Assembly: GCF_014854695.1 (NCBI RefSeq)
Contig: NZ_CP027557.1
Span: forward strand, 5,124,891-5,188,890
Reading direction: 5' to 3'
Length of the DNA stretch: 64,000 nt
DNA from: Rhodococcus rhodochrous
GTDB lineage: Bacteria > Actinomycetota > Actinomycetes > Mycobacteriales > Mycobacteriaceae
Shown: one piece after another, positions 20,731-29,104 of the stretch
Layout: each line of letters begins with the position of its first letter
Position numbering within the stretch: position 1 is the first letter of the stretch
Notes under the pieces: generated by a model
What the model was told of the DNA's origin: nothing
What the model saw: the letters and a program-made list of their open reading frames with translations, nothing else
The model's database searches: none
Program-made: the position numbers and the translations under genes

Positions 20731-21234
20731 ATGACTGCTGTACGCGAATTCACGCAGACCGACATCGAACAGTTCCTCTACCGCGAGGCCCGGTTGCTCG
20801 ACGACCGCGAGTTCGAGCAGTGGCTCGAGTGCTACCACCCCGACGCCGAGTACTGGATGCCGGCCTGGGACGACGCCGGTGCTCTCACCGAGAACCCGCA
20901 GACCGAGATCTCGCTGATCTACTACCCGAACCGTGGTGGCCTCGAGGACCGGGTGTTCCGCATCCGGACCGACCGTTCGTCGGCGACCTCGTTGCCCGAA
21001 CCCCGCACGGGACACAACATCACGAACGTCGAGATCCTCGAGCGTCGTGGCACCGAGATCGACCTGCGGCACAACTGGTTCTCGTTGTACTTCCGCTACA
21101 ACACCACCGACACCTACTTCGGGACCACCTTCCTCACCCTCGACGTCTCGGGCGCACAGCCGGTGATCAAGAAGAAGAAGATCGTCCTGAAGAACGACTA
21201 CATCCACCACATCGTCGACGTCTACGTCGTCTAG
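20731..21234 (+). CDS. benB: Benzoate 1,2-dioxygenase, beta subunit
   Basis: Structural small subunit of the alpha3beta3 dioxygenase, 167 residues, NTF2-like fold, normal length for BenB. Typical segments: FLYREARLLDDREFEQWLECYHPDAEYWMPAW near the N terminus and a C terminus ending DYIHHIVDVYVV. ATG at 20731 follows agaggaccc, 14 bases after benA, so the subunits are translated together. Confidence 0.94.
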   Translation: MTAVREFTQTDIEQFLYREARLLDDREFEQWLECYHPDAEYWMPAWDDAGALTENPQTEISLIYYPNRGGLEDRVFRIRTDRSSATSLPEPRTGHNITNVEILERRGTEIDLRHNWFSLYFRYNTTDTYFGTTFLTLDVSGAQPVIKKKKIVLKNDYIHHIVDVYVV

Positions 21235-21266
21235 TTCCACCCCGATCACGAAAGGAGGCACGTGCC

Positions 21267-22886
21267 ATGGCTTACCAGGTGGCATTGAGCTTCGAGGACG
21301 GGGTCACCCGCTTCATCAAGGTCAACCCGAACGAGACCGTCGCCGACGCCTCGTACAAGGCACGCATCAACATTCCGCTCGACTGCCGTGACGGTGCGTG
21401 CGGAACCTGCAAGGCCTTCTGCGAATCGGGCAGCTACGACGGCGGCGACTACATCGAGGACGCTCTCACCGACGAAGAGGCCGAGCAGGGTTACTGCCTG
21501 CCGTGCCAGATGATGCCGGAATCCGATTTGGTGGTGCAGATCGCGAGCACCTCCGATGTCGCGAAGACCGCGGCTGCGTCGTACACCGCGACCATCACGG
21601 ATCTGCGCCGCTTCTCCGAGAGCGTCGTCGGGTTCACCGTCGAGATCGACAACCGCGACGATCTGGTGTTCCTGCCCGGGCAGTACGTCAACATCGGCGT
21701 GCCCGGCAGCGACGACGGCACCGGCAAGCCCGCGACCCGCTCGTACTCGTTCAGCACCGGTCCGAACGAGAATTCGCTCGCGTTCCTGGTGAAGATCACC
21801 GAGGGCGGTCTGATGTCCGAGTACCTGCGCGACCGCGCGCAGGTCGGCGACACCCTCGAGTTCACCGGCCCGTTCGGCAGTTTCTTCCTGCGCGAGCGCA
21901 AGCGCCCGTCGCTGCTGCTCGCCGGCGGCACCGGCCTGGCGCCGCTGCTGTCGATCCTGTCGAAGATCGAGGCCGACGGCTCCGACCATCCGGTGCACCT
22001 GATCTATGGCGTCACCTTCGATCACGACCTCGTCGAACTCGACAAGCTCGAGGAGTACACGAAGAAGCTTCCGAACTTCACGTTCGACTATTGCGTGGCC
22101 GACGAGTCGTCGTCCGCTCCCAACAAGGGATACGTGACGGGCCTGTTCGAGCCGTCGCATCTCAACGACGGCGATGTCGACATCTACCTGTGCGGTCCGC
22201 CGCCGATGGTGGAGGCAGTTCGTAACCACCTGTCGGACAACGGCATCAATCCGACGAACTTCTACTTCGAGAAGTTCAACACGTCCGCGACCCCGGGCGG
22301 GGCAACCGCCCCGGTGGCGACGGACGCGGAGAAGGCCGCTGCCGAGAAGGCTGCCGCCGAGACCGGCCGTCCGGTGGTGCTCGAGAACCCCGAGCCCGGC
22401 AACTACGAAATCGGTGAGGAGCATCCGCCCGTCGCCGAGTCCGACGAACAGTTCGATGCCCGTATGGCTCTCGAACTCGGCGTCGTCGAACTGACGATCG
22501 GCCGGCTCACCCCCGAGCAACTCGTCGAGTTCCGCATCCTGGCCGAGGCGTCCGGCGCCTCGGTGGAGGGTGATCACTTCACCGACGCCGCGGCGTTCAC
22601 CGACACCAACGCGGCCTTCCACGAGTTCCTCTTCCGTTGCTGCACCAACCCGGTCCTGCTCGAGGCCTACAACAAGCTCGAGGTGACCCGGCTGATGAAG
22701 CAGGTTCTGCGCGACGCGCAGTGGGTCGAGGAGCACATCGTCGACGAGCACATGAAGATCGTCGAGGCGTTCGAGAAGGGCGACAAGGCCGCCGCGCGCG
22801 ACCTGATCGTCGTCCACTCGCAGCACGCCAAGGAGACGATGCGCCGCGCCATCGCCAGCGGCGCCCCGGCAGGTGCCTCTTCATGA
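21267..22886 (+). CDS. benC: Benzoate dioxygenase reductase fused to a C-terminal FCD domain
   Basis: NADH reductase of BenAB with an extension. Residues 1-100 are a plant-type ferredoxin (Cys40, Cys45, Cys48, Cys80). Residues 105-215 are the FAD domain (RSYSFST). Residues 216-340 are the NAD domain (LLLAGGTGLAPL, YLCGPPPM). Canonical BenC ends there, at about 340 residues. Here an Ala/Glu-rich linker (341-395) leads to a helical FCD domain (about 397-533), the ligand-sensing module of GntR/FadR regulators. Its likely metal ligands are Asp446, His452, His495 and His517, and there is no DNA-binding part. ATG at 21267 follows aaaggagg. The stop overlaps the benD start by four bases. Total 539 residues with no sign of a frameshift. 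Confidence 0.92.
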   Translation: MAYQVALSFEDGVTRFIKVNPNETVADASYKARINIPLDCRDGACGTCKAFCESGSYDGGDYIEDALTDEEAEQGYCLPCQMMPESDLVVQIASTSDVAKTAAASYTATITDLRRFSESVVGFTVEIDNRDDLVFLPGQYVNIGVPGSDDGTGKPATRSYSFSTGPNENSLAFLVKITEGGLMSEYLRDRAQVGDTLEFTGPFGSFFLRERKRPSLLLAGGTGLAPLLSILSKIEADGSDHPVHLIYGVTFDHDLVELDKLEEYTKKLPNFTFDYCVADESSSAPNKGYVTGLFEPSHLNDGDVDIYLCGPPPMVEAVRNHLSDNGINPTNFYFEKFNTSATPGGATAPVATDAEKAAAEKAAAETGRPVVLENPEPGNYEIGEEHPPVAESDEQFDARMALELGVVELTIGRLTPEQLVEFRILAEASGASVEGDHFTDAAAFTDTNAAFHEFLFRCCTNPVLLEAYNKLEVTRLMKQVLRDAQWVEEHIVDEHMKIVEAFEKGDKAAARDLIVVHSQHAKETMRRAIASGAPAGASS

Positions 22887-23680
22887 CCGAGACGAAGATC
22901 TTCCCGGGCCGGTTCGACGGCCGGTGCCTGACGATCACCGGCGCCGCGCAGGGCATCGGTCTCACGGTGGCGACCCGCATCGCCGCCGAGGGCGGTGAGG
23001 TCGTGCTCGTCGACCGCGCGGACCTCGTCCACGAGGTGGCCGAGCAGCTGCGCGAGGCCGGCGGCAAGGCGCATTCGGTGACGGCGGATCTCGAGACCTT
23101 CGAGGGCGCGGAGGAGGCGATCTCCCACGCCGTCCGCACCACCGGCCGCATCGATGTGCTGATCAACGTCGTCGGCGGCACGATCTGGGCCAAGCCGTAC
23201 GAGCACTATGCGCCGGAGGAGATCGAGAAGGAGATCCGGCGGTCGCTGTTCCCCACCCTGTGGACGTGCCGCGCCGCCGCTCCCCATCTGATCGAGCGAC
23301 GCGCCGGCACGATCGTGAACGTCTCGTCGGTCGCGACCCGCGGCGTCAACCGCGTGCCGTATTCGGCGGCGAAGGGTGGGGTCAACGCGATCACCGCGTC
23401 GTTGGCTCTCGAACTCGCCCCCTACGGGGTCCGCGTGGTGGCGACCGCACCGGGTGGCACCGTCGCTCCCGAGCGGCGGATCGCGCGCGGTCCGTCGCCG
23501 CAGTCCGAGCAGGAGAAGGCCTGGTACCAGCAGATCGTGGACCAGACCGTCGATTCCTCCCTGCTCAAGCGGTACGGCACGCTCGACGAGCAGGCCGCCG
23601 CGATCTGTTTCCTGGCCTCCGAGGAGGCCTCCTACATCACCGGCACGGTTCTCCCCGTCGCCGGAGGCGATCTGGGCTGA
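22883..23680 (+). CDS. benD: 1,2-dihydroxycyclohexa-3,5-diene-1-carboxylate dehydrogenase
   Basis: Short-chain dehydrogenase, 265 residues, that oxidises and decarboxylates benzoate dihydrodiol to catechol with NAD+. Rossmann motif TGAAQGIG at about 19-26, catalytic Ser in VNVSSVAT and Tyr-x3-Lys in YSAAKGG; the NVVGGTIW stretch is typical of BenD. The ATG overlaps the benC stop in ATGA, which implies coupled translation. A hairpin follows, before benK. Confidence 0.93.
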   Translation: MTETKIFPGRFDGRCLTITGAAQGIGLTVATRIAAEGGEVVLVDRADLVHEVAEQLREAGGKAHSVTADLETFEGAEEAISHAVRTTGRIDVLINVVGGTIWAKPYEHYAPEEIEKEIRRSLFPTLWTCRAAAPHLIERRAGTIVNVSSVATRGVNRVPYSAAKGGVNAITASLALELAPYGVRVVATAPGGTVAPERRIARGPSPQSEQEKAWYQQIVDQTVDSSLLKRYGTLDEQAAAICFLASEEASYITGTVLPVAGGDLG

Positions 23681-23693
23681 CCGCCCCTCGCTC

Positions 23694-23729
23694 GGCCTCA
23701 CCGGAGGCGCCAGTCCCTCCGGTGAGGCC
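23694..23729 (+). terminator. Terminator-like hairpin between benD and benK
   Basis: Perfect 14-bp arms (23694-23707 and 23716-23729), 8-base loop, followed by a short T-rich run (acttttc). Placed 13 bases after benD and 51 before benK, it probably attenuates transcription into benK-benR-benE. Confidence 0.7.
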
Positions 23730-23780
23730 ACTTTTCTCCCCGAATCAGCTTGTGACTCCCCTCACAGACCGGAGCAGCTC

Positions 23781-25124
23781 ATGACCCATGCCACGCAGAC
23801 CTGGGCCAGTCCACAACATCGGCGCAGCGTCGTCTGGATCGTCGCGCTCGCCACCCTCGCGATCATCTTCGACGGCTACGACCTCGTCGTGTACGGCACC
23901 GTCCTTCCCACCCTGATGGCCGATCCGACCCAGCTCGGGGAGATCTCCGCCCAGCAGGGTGGTGCCCTCGGCTCCTACGCCCTCATCGGCGTCATGGTCG
24001 GTGCACTGCTGACCGGAGCGTTCGGTGACCGCGTCGGCCGGCGCAAGATGATGTTGATCAACATCGTCTGGTTCTCCGTCGGCATGGGTGCGGCGGCCTT
24101 CTCCACGAGCATCACGATGTTCGGCGCGCTCCGCTTCTTCACCGGCATCGGCGTCGGCGGTCTCGTCGCCACCGCCGGAGCCGTGGTCGCCGAGTTCGCT
24201 CCGCCCGGCAAGCGCAACCTGTTCAACGCCATCGTCTACAGCGGTGTCCCCGCCGGCGGTGTGATGGCTTCGCTGCTCGCGATCCTGCTGCGCGACGCCA
24301 TCGGCTGGCGCGGACTGTTCCTCATCGGCGCGTTGCCCCTCGTCATCCTGCTTCCACTGGCACTGATGAAGCTTCCCGAGTCGCCGGCCTGGCTGCAGTC
24401 GCGGGGACGCTCCGACGAGGCGCAGCAGGTGTGCGAGAAGTTCGGTTTCCCGCTGCCGTCCGCAGCACCTGTCGCCTCCACCGAGAAGATCGGTTTCGCG
24501 GCACTCGCGACCCGCAAGTACGCCCTCGGTACGGGACTGCTCGGCATGATGAGCTTCGCCGGTCTGCTGCTCACCTACGGCCTCAACACCTGGCTGCCGA
24601 AGATCATGGCCGACGCCGGCTACAACGCCAACGGCTCGCTCGCCTTCCTGCTCGTCCTCAACGGCGGCGCCATCATCGGCGGCCTGCTCGCGTCGAAGGT
24701 CGCCGACGGCCGCGGACCGCAGTCCGTCATCGTCACCACCTTCTTCCTCGCGGCCGTCGCCCTGGTGCTGCTGACCCTCGGTTTCCCGCTGCCGGTGCTG
24801 CTCACCGCCGTCGCGATCGCCGGTACCGGCACGATCGGCACCCAGGTGCTCATCTACGGGTTCGTGTCCAACTACTACGACACCCCGGCTCGCGCCGCAG
24901 GTGTCGCATGGTGCGCCGGCTTCGGTCGCCTGGGCGGCATCGTCGGCCCGGTCATCGGCGGTCTGCTCATCGGTGCAGGCTTCGCGAACAACGTGAACTT
25001 CTACATCTTCGCAGGTATCGCACTCGCCGGCGGTCTGGTCACCTGGTTCGTGCCCCGTCCGGCCGGCACCGTCTCGCCGGTCCGCAGTTCCGACCGCCCC
25101 GCGCCGACTACCGTGGATGTGTGA
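23781..25124 (+). CDS. benK: MFS benzoate:H+ symporter
   Basis: 447-residue AAHS-family importer with about twelve membrane segments. The first contains IIFDGYDLVVYGTVLP with the family's DGYD signature, and the loop between helices 2 and 3 has DRVGRRK. It brings benzoate into the cell for BenABC. ATG at 23781 is preceded by ggagc. The stop overlaps the start of benR by four bases (GTGA). It is homologous to, but distinct from, the importer at 847-2199. Confidence 0.88.
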   Translation: MTHATQTWASPQHRRSVVWIVALATLAIIFDGYDLVVYGTVLPTLMADPTQLGEISAQQGGALGSYALIGVMVGALLTGAFGDRVGRRKMMLINIVWFSVGMGAAAFSTSITMFGALRFFTGIGVGGLVATAGAVVAEFAPPGKRNLFNAIVYSGVPAGGVMASLLAILLRDAIGWRGLFLIGALPLVILLPLALMKLPESPAWLQSRGRSDEAQQVCEKFGFPLPSAAPVASTEKIGFAALATRKYALGTGLLGMMSFAGLLLTYGLNTWLPKIMADAGYNANGSLAFLLVLNGGAIIGGLLASKVADGRGPQSVIVTTFFLAAVALVLLTLGFPLPVLLTAVAIAGTGTIGTQVLIYGFVSNYYDTPARAAGVAWCAGFGRLGGIVGPVIGGLLIGAGFANNVNFYIFAGIALAGGLVTWFVPRPAGTVSPVRSSDRPAPTTVDV

Positions 25125-27850
25125 CGGACAACAGTGTGCTGATCGGCCGGAACTCCGAGTTGATGCAACTCGAACGCCTCCTCGACGAAGCCCGCGCGGG
25201 TGTTCCCTCGCTGGTCCTCGTCGAGGGGGCATCCGGCGTCGGAAAATCCTCCCTCGTCTCGTATTTCGTCGCTCGCCACGACGACCTCGTCGTCCACGAC
25301 GCCACCGGGGCACGCTGGGAGGCCGACCATCCCTGGTCCGTGCTCGAACAGCTGCTCGGTGAGACCGTCACGGCCGGCGACCCGGTGGAGGCGGCACGCA
25401 CGCTCCTCGACCGGATCGACGACGTGACGGTGATCGTCGTCGACGACGCGCACTACGCGGATGTCGAGTCGCTGCAGTCGCTGTCGTCGTCGCTGAGGCG
25501 AGCGCACGGACGTCCCCTGCTCATGATCTGGATCGTGCCCGACGTGCTTCCCGACGACGTCGCTCCGGCGACCGCAGACCTCCTCTCGAACAGCCACCGT
25601 GTGGACACCCTCCACGTCGGCGCTTTGGCGCCACCGGATGTCGCGCAACTCGCGCTGCATCGCATCGGCGTCGATCTGTCCGCGTGGACGGCACGTCGCC
25701 TGCAGGAACACACTCTCGGTAACGCCCGCTCGATCCTGCAGCTCCTCGACGAGATCCCCCGCGACGAATGGCACCGCTGGCAGGCACGTTTCCCTGCACC
25801 GAGACAACATGCGGGGAAGGTGAGTCGCATCCTCGCCCGATGCTCACCGGACACGCGCGCCCTCGTCGAAGCGGTCGCCGTCCTGGACACCGCCGCGACG
25901 CGGGGAGCCACCGAATCGCTCGCGCTCGTCGCCGAACTCGCCGAGGTCGGTGATACGACCGGACCGCTCGACGAGGCCCACCGGCTCGGCTTGCTCACGA
26001 TGCGTGAGCAACGGGGCGTGGTGTCGCTGTCGTTCCCCGATCCCATGACCCGCGCCGCCGTGGCCGACGAGATCGGCCCGGCGCGCTGGCACAGCCTGCA
26101 CGAGCGCGCCGCTTCGCTCGTCGACGACGAGGGCGCCCGGTTGTTCCACCTGGTGTCCGCGACACCGACCGGCAACGAGGAACTCGCCGCCGACCTCGAC
26201 GCCTACGCCCGACAGTGCGCCGCCGACGGCGCCTGGTCCCAGGCGGCCGAAGCGCTCATCACCGCGAGCCGCATCACTCTCGACCGAGAATTGCGGACCC
26301 GCAGGATGATCCGCGGTGTCGACGCGCTGACCGGTGCGGCGGATCTGCCCCAGGCACAGACGTTCGTCCCCGAGATCGAAAGTGTGCCGAGCGGGCCGAT
26401 GCGCAACGCCGTACTGGGCTATCTCGCCATCCAAAGGGGGCGAGCCGCGGAAGCGCATCACCTGCTCAGCGAAGCGTGGTCGATGCTCGACGATCCGAAT
26501 TCCGAACCCGAACTCGCCGCGACGATCTCCCAGCGTATGGTGCTGCACTCGCTGGCGAGGCTGCGCGGCGACGATCTCGTCCTGTGGGCCGATCGCGCGG
26601 CGGACACCCTTCCCGAGACGGCTCCGCCCGTCGTCGAGTCGCGGGCCATCCGCGGACTCGGACTGGCGATGACCGGTCGCGTCGATGACGCCGTAGAATC
26701 GTATTCTGCTCTGTCCGAAGGTATTCGGCTCGGGGCACAGAGTCAGCGCATCCGCATGGCGGAGGGGTGGCTCGCGTTGGTGCTCGACCGGCCCGATCTC
26801 GCACGGACCGAACTCGAGGCGGCCGAACCCACCACCTTCCGCGGCGGGTCACTGCGTATCTCGCTGTGGGCGCAGGCGTGGCTCGCGCGAACACAATTCG
26901 CACTCGGTGCGTGGTCCGACGCGCTGCGCACCGTCGACCGCGCGGCGGCGCAACTCGATGCGACTCAACTCGATCTGCTCCGGCCGCTCGTCCACTGGAC
27001 CGGCGCCCAGGTCCAGGCGCTGCGTGGGAACTGGACCGCCGCACGTGAACACGCCCATCGTGCCCGCGCCGGGAACAACGACTATTCGCTCATGCTCGTA
27101 CCGGCCTGTCTCTGCCTGGCGCAGTGCGCCGAAGTGGTATCCGACTACACGAGCGTGCTGCGTTATCTGCAACCGATCGTCACCCTGCGCGAGCGGGGAG
27201 CGGTCGACGAACCCGGTCACTGGCCGTGGCCGGATCTCTACGGCAACGCACTCGTGATCACCGGGCGCGTGGACGAGGCCGACGAATTCCTGCGGCGGCA
27301 CGAGGAACTCGCCGCCGAACGCGGTCATCGGTCCGCCAAGGCGCGCCTCGGTTACGTGCGCGGCCGGATCCTCGGTGCCCGCGGCGACATCGACGCCGCC
27401 CGCGATGCGTTCGAACGGGCGCTCGACGAGATCGACACGCTGCCACTGCCCTACGACCGTGCGCGCATCAACTTCGCGTACGGCCAGACGATGCGCCGCG
27501 CGGGGCGTCGCCGCGACGCCGACGCGGTGATCCGCACCGCCCGCGAACTGTACTCGTCGCTCGGTGCCGTCTCGTACGTCGAACGTTGCGACCGGGAACT
27601 CAAGGCCGGTGGTCTTCGCACCGGCAACGGCGAGACCGAGACCCCGCGTTCGGATTTCACGACCCTCACTCCACAGGAACGCGCCGTGGCCACACTCGTC
27701 GCCTCGGGCCGCACCAACAAGGAAGTCGCCGGTGAGCTGTTCCTGTCCGTCAAGACCGTGCAGTACCACCTGACCCGCGTGTACTCGAAATTCGGCATCC
27801 GCTCGCGCAGCGAGCTCGCCGCGAAGTTCCGACAACAGGATCGAGGTTGA
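25121..27850 (+). CDS. benR: LAL-type LuxR-family regulator of the ben operon (BenR)
   Basis: 909-residue ATP-binding regulator. N-terminal AAA/STAND ATPase with Walker A EGASGVGKSS (about 36-43) and Walker B VIVVDDAHYAD (about 105-115). A long helical, TPR-like middle follows. A C-terminal LuxR helix-turn-helix covers about 845-905 (LTPQERAVATLVASGRTNKEVAGELFLSVKTVQYHL). The GTG start at 25121 overlaps the benK stop in GTGA. Corynebacterium glutamicum also controls ben genes with a LuxR-type BenR encoded in the operon, unlike the AraC-type BenR of Pseudomonas. Encoding it inside the operon suggests positive autoregulation. Confidence 0.88.
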   Translation: MTDNSVLIGRNSELMQLERLLDEARAGVPSLVLVEGASGVGKSSLVSYFVARHDDLVVHDATGARWEADHPWSVLEQLLGETVTAGDPVEAARTLLDRIDDVTVIVVDDAHYADVESLQSLSSSLRRAHGRPLLMIWIVPDVLPDDVAPATADLLSNSHRVDTLHVGALAPPDVAQLALHRIGVDLSAWTARRLQEHTLGNARSILQLLDEIPRDEWHRWQARFPAPRQHAGKVSRILARCSPDTRALVEAVAVLDTAATRGATESLALVAELAEVGDTTGPLDEAHRLGLLTMREQRGVVSLSFPDPMTRAAVADEIGPARWHSLHERAASLVDDEGARLFHLVSATPTGNEELAADLDAYARQCAADGAWSQAAEALITASRITLDRELRTRRMIRGVDALTGAADLPQAQTFVPEIESVPSGPMRNAVLGYLAIQRGRAAEAHHLLSEAWSMLDDPNSEPELAATISQRMVLHSLARLRGDDLVLWADRAADTLPETAPPVVESRAIRGLGLAMTGRVDDAVESYSALSEGIRLGAQSQRIRMAEGWLALVLDRPDLARTELEAAEPTTFRGGSLRISLWAQAWLARTQFALGAWSDALRTVDRAAAQLDATQLDLLRPLVHWTGAQVQALRGNWTAAREHAHRARAGNNDYSLMLVPACLCLAQCAEVVSDYTSVLRYLQPIVTLRERGAVDEPGHWPWPDLYGNALVITGRVDEADEFLRRHEELAAERGHRSAKARLGYVRGRILGARGDIDAARDAFERALDEIDTLPLPYDRARINFAYGQTMRRAGRRRDADAVIRTARELYSSLGAVSYVERCDRELKAGGLRTGNGETETPRSDFTTLTPQERAVATLVASGRTNKEVAGELFLSVKTVQYHLTRVYSKFGIRSRSELAAKFRQQDRG

Positions 27851-27853
27851 CCA

Positions 27854-29104
27854 TTGACCGCCGTGGACGATCGCCCCACCGACGAGACCGATCTGTTCGA
27901 ACGCCCCGTGCGTCCCGTCGTCGGACCGCGCGGGATACTCCGGGATCTCGGCCCACGATACGCCGCGAACGGCTTGATCGGGCTCATCTTCTCGTGCACC
28001 GGACCGGTCGCGGTGATCCTCGCCGCCGGCGCCGCGGGCGGGCTGAGCGCACCGCAGTTGGCGTCGTGGATCTTCGGGGTGTTCGTCCTCAACGGGCTGC
28101 TCACCATCGTGATGAGCGTCGCCTACCGGCAACCGCTCGGGTTCTTCTGGACCATCCCCGGCACCGTGCTGGTCGGCGGGTCGCTCACCCATCTGAGCTG
28201 GGCGGAGGTGGTCGGCGCGTTCTTCGTGACAGCGGCCCTCGTGACGGTGCTGGGGGCGTCGGGACTGGTACGCCGAGTGATGGAAGCGTTGCCGATGCCC
28301 ATCGTCATGGCGATGGTCGCGGGAGTGTTCCTGAAGTTCGGCATCGATCTGGTTTCGGCGCTCGGTTCCGACGTCGCCATCGCCGCACCGATGGTGATCG
28401 TCTTCCTCCTGCTCAGTTCCGTTGCGGTCCTCGGTAAGTGGATGCCTCCGATCCTCGGCGCTCTGCTCGCCGGGGTGGGCGCGGTCGCGCTGTCGGGCCG
28501 GTTCTCACCGTCCGGGACCGACAGCGCGGTCTTCGCCGCACCGGTGTTCACCGCGCCGCAGTTCACGTGGTCGGCGATCCTCGAACTCGTCGTGCCGCTC
28601 GCGATCACCGTGCTGGTCGTGCAGAACGGGCAGGGCATCGCGGTGTTGCGCTCGGCCGGGCACAACCCGCCCGTCAACGTCTCGGCGATCGCGTGCGGAC
28701 TGTGGTCCTTCCCTGCCGCGTGCGTCGGCGCGGTGTCGACCTGTCTGACCGGACCGACCAACGCGCTGCTCGTGTCGTCGGGCGAACGGTCCCGTCAGTA
28801 CACCGCGGCGATCACGTGCGGGACGCTGGCGATCGTCTTCGGACTGTTCGCACCGCTGTTCGTCCGGTGGATGATCGCCGCACCCGTCTCGTTCGTCGCG
28901 ACCCTCGGCGGCCTGGCGATGCTCAAAGCGTTGCAGGGCGCCTTCGTGGCCGGGTTCGCGAGCAAGCACACCATGGGTGCGCTCGTCGCGTTCGTGGTCA
29001 CCGCCTCGAACATCACCGTCTGGAACATCGGCGCGGCGTTCTGGGGGCTCGTCGCGGGTGTGGCCGTGTCGTGGCTGATGGAGCGTCCGGACTTCAGCCG
29101 CTGA
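27854..29104 (+). CDS. benE: Benzoate/H+ symporter BenE
   Basis: 416-residue membrane transporter of the BenE family with about twelve hydrophobic segments (for example NGLIGLIFSCTGPVAVILAAG and LVVPLAITVLVVQNGQGIAVLRSAG, whose NGQGIAVL is family-typical). A second benzoate importer beside benK. The start is TTG at 27854, 3 bases after benR; GTG at 27863 is the alternative. Its last 11 bases overlap the convergent UvrA-like gene, with no terminator between. Confidence 0.9.
   Translation: MTAVDDRPTDETDLFERPVRPVVGPRGILRDLGPRYAANGLIGLIFSCTGPVAVILAAGAAGGLSAPQLASWIFGVFVLNGLLTIVMSVAYRQPLGFFWTIPGTVLVGGSLTHLSWAEVVGAFFVTAALVTVLGASGLVRRVMEALPMPIVMAMVAGVFLKFGIDLVSALGSDVAIAAPMVIVFLLLSSVAVLGKWMPPILGALLAGVGAVALSGRFSPSGTDSAVFAAPVFTAPQFTWSAILELVVPLAITVLVVQNGQGIAVLRSAGHNPPVNVSAIACGLWSFPAACVGAVSTCLTGPTNALLVSSGERSRQYTAAITCGTLAIVFGLFAPLFVRWMIAAPVSFVATLGGLAMLKALQGAFVAGFASKHTMGALVAFVVTASNITVWNIGAAFWGLVAGVAVSWLMERPDFSR

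Noticed and set aside
21267-22886. benC and a separate gene joined by a sequencing frameshift
   Set aside because: The frame is continuous, the linker is Ala/Glu-rich like a natural linker, no ribosome site or start occurs before the FCD part, and the benD overlap is normal.
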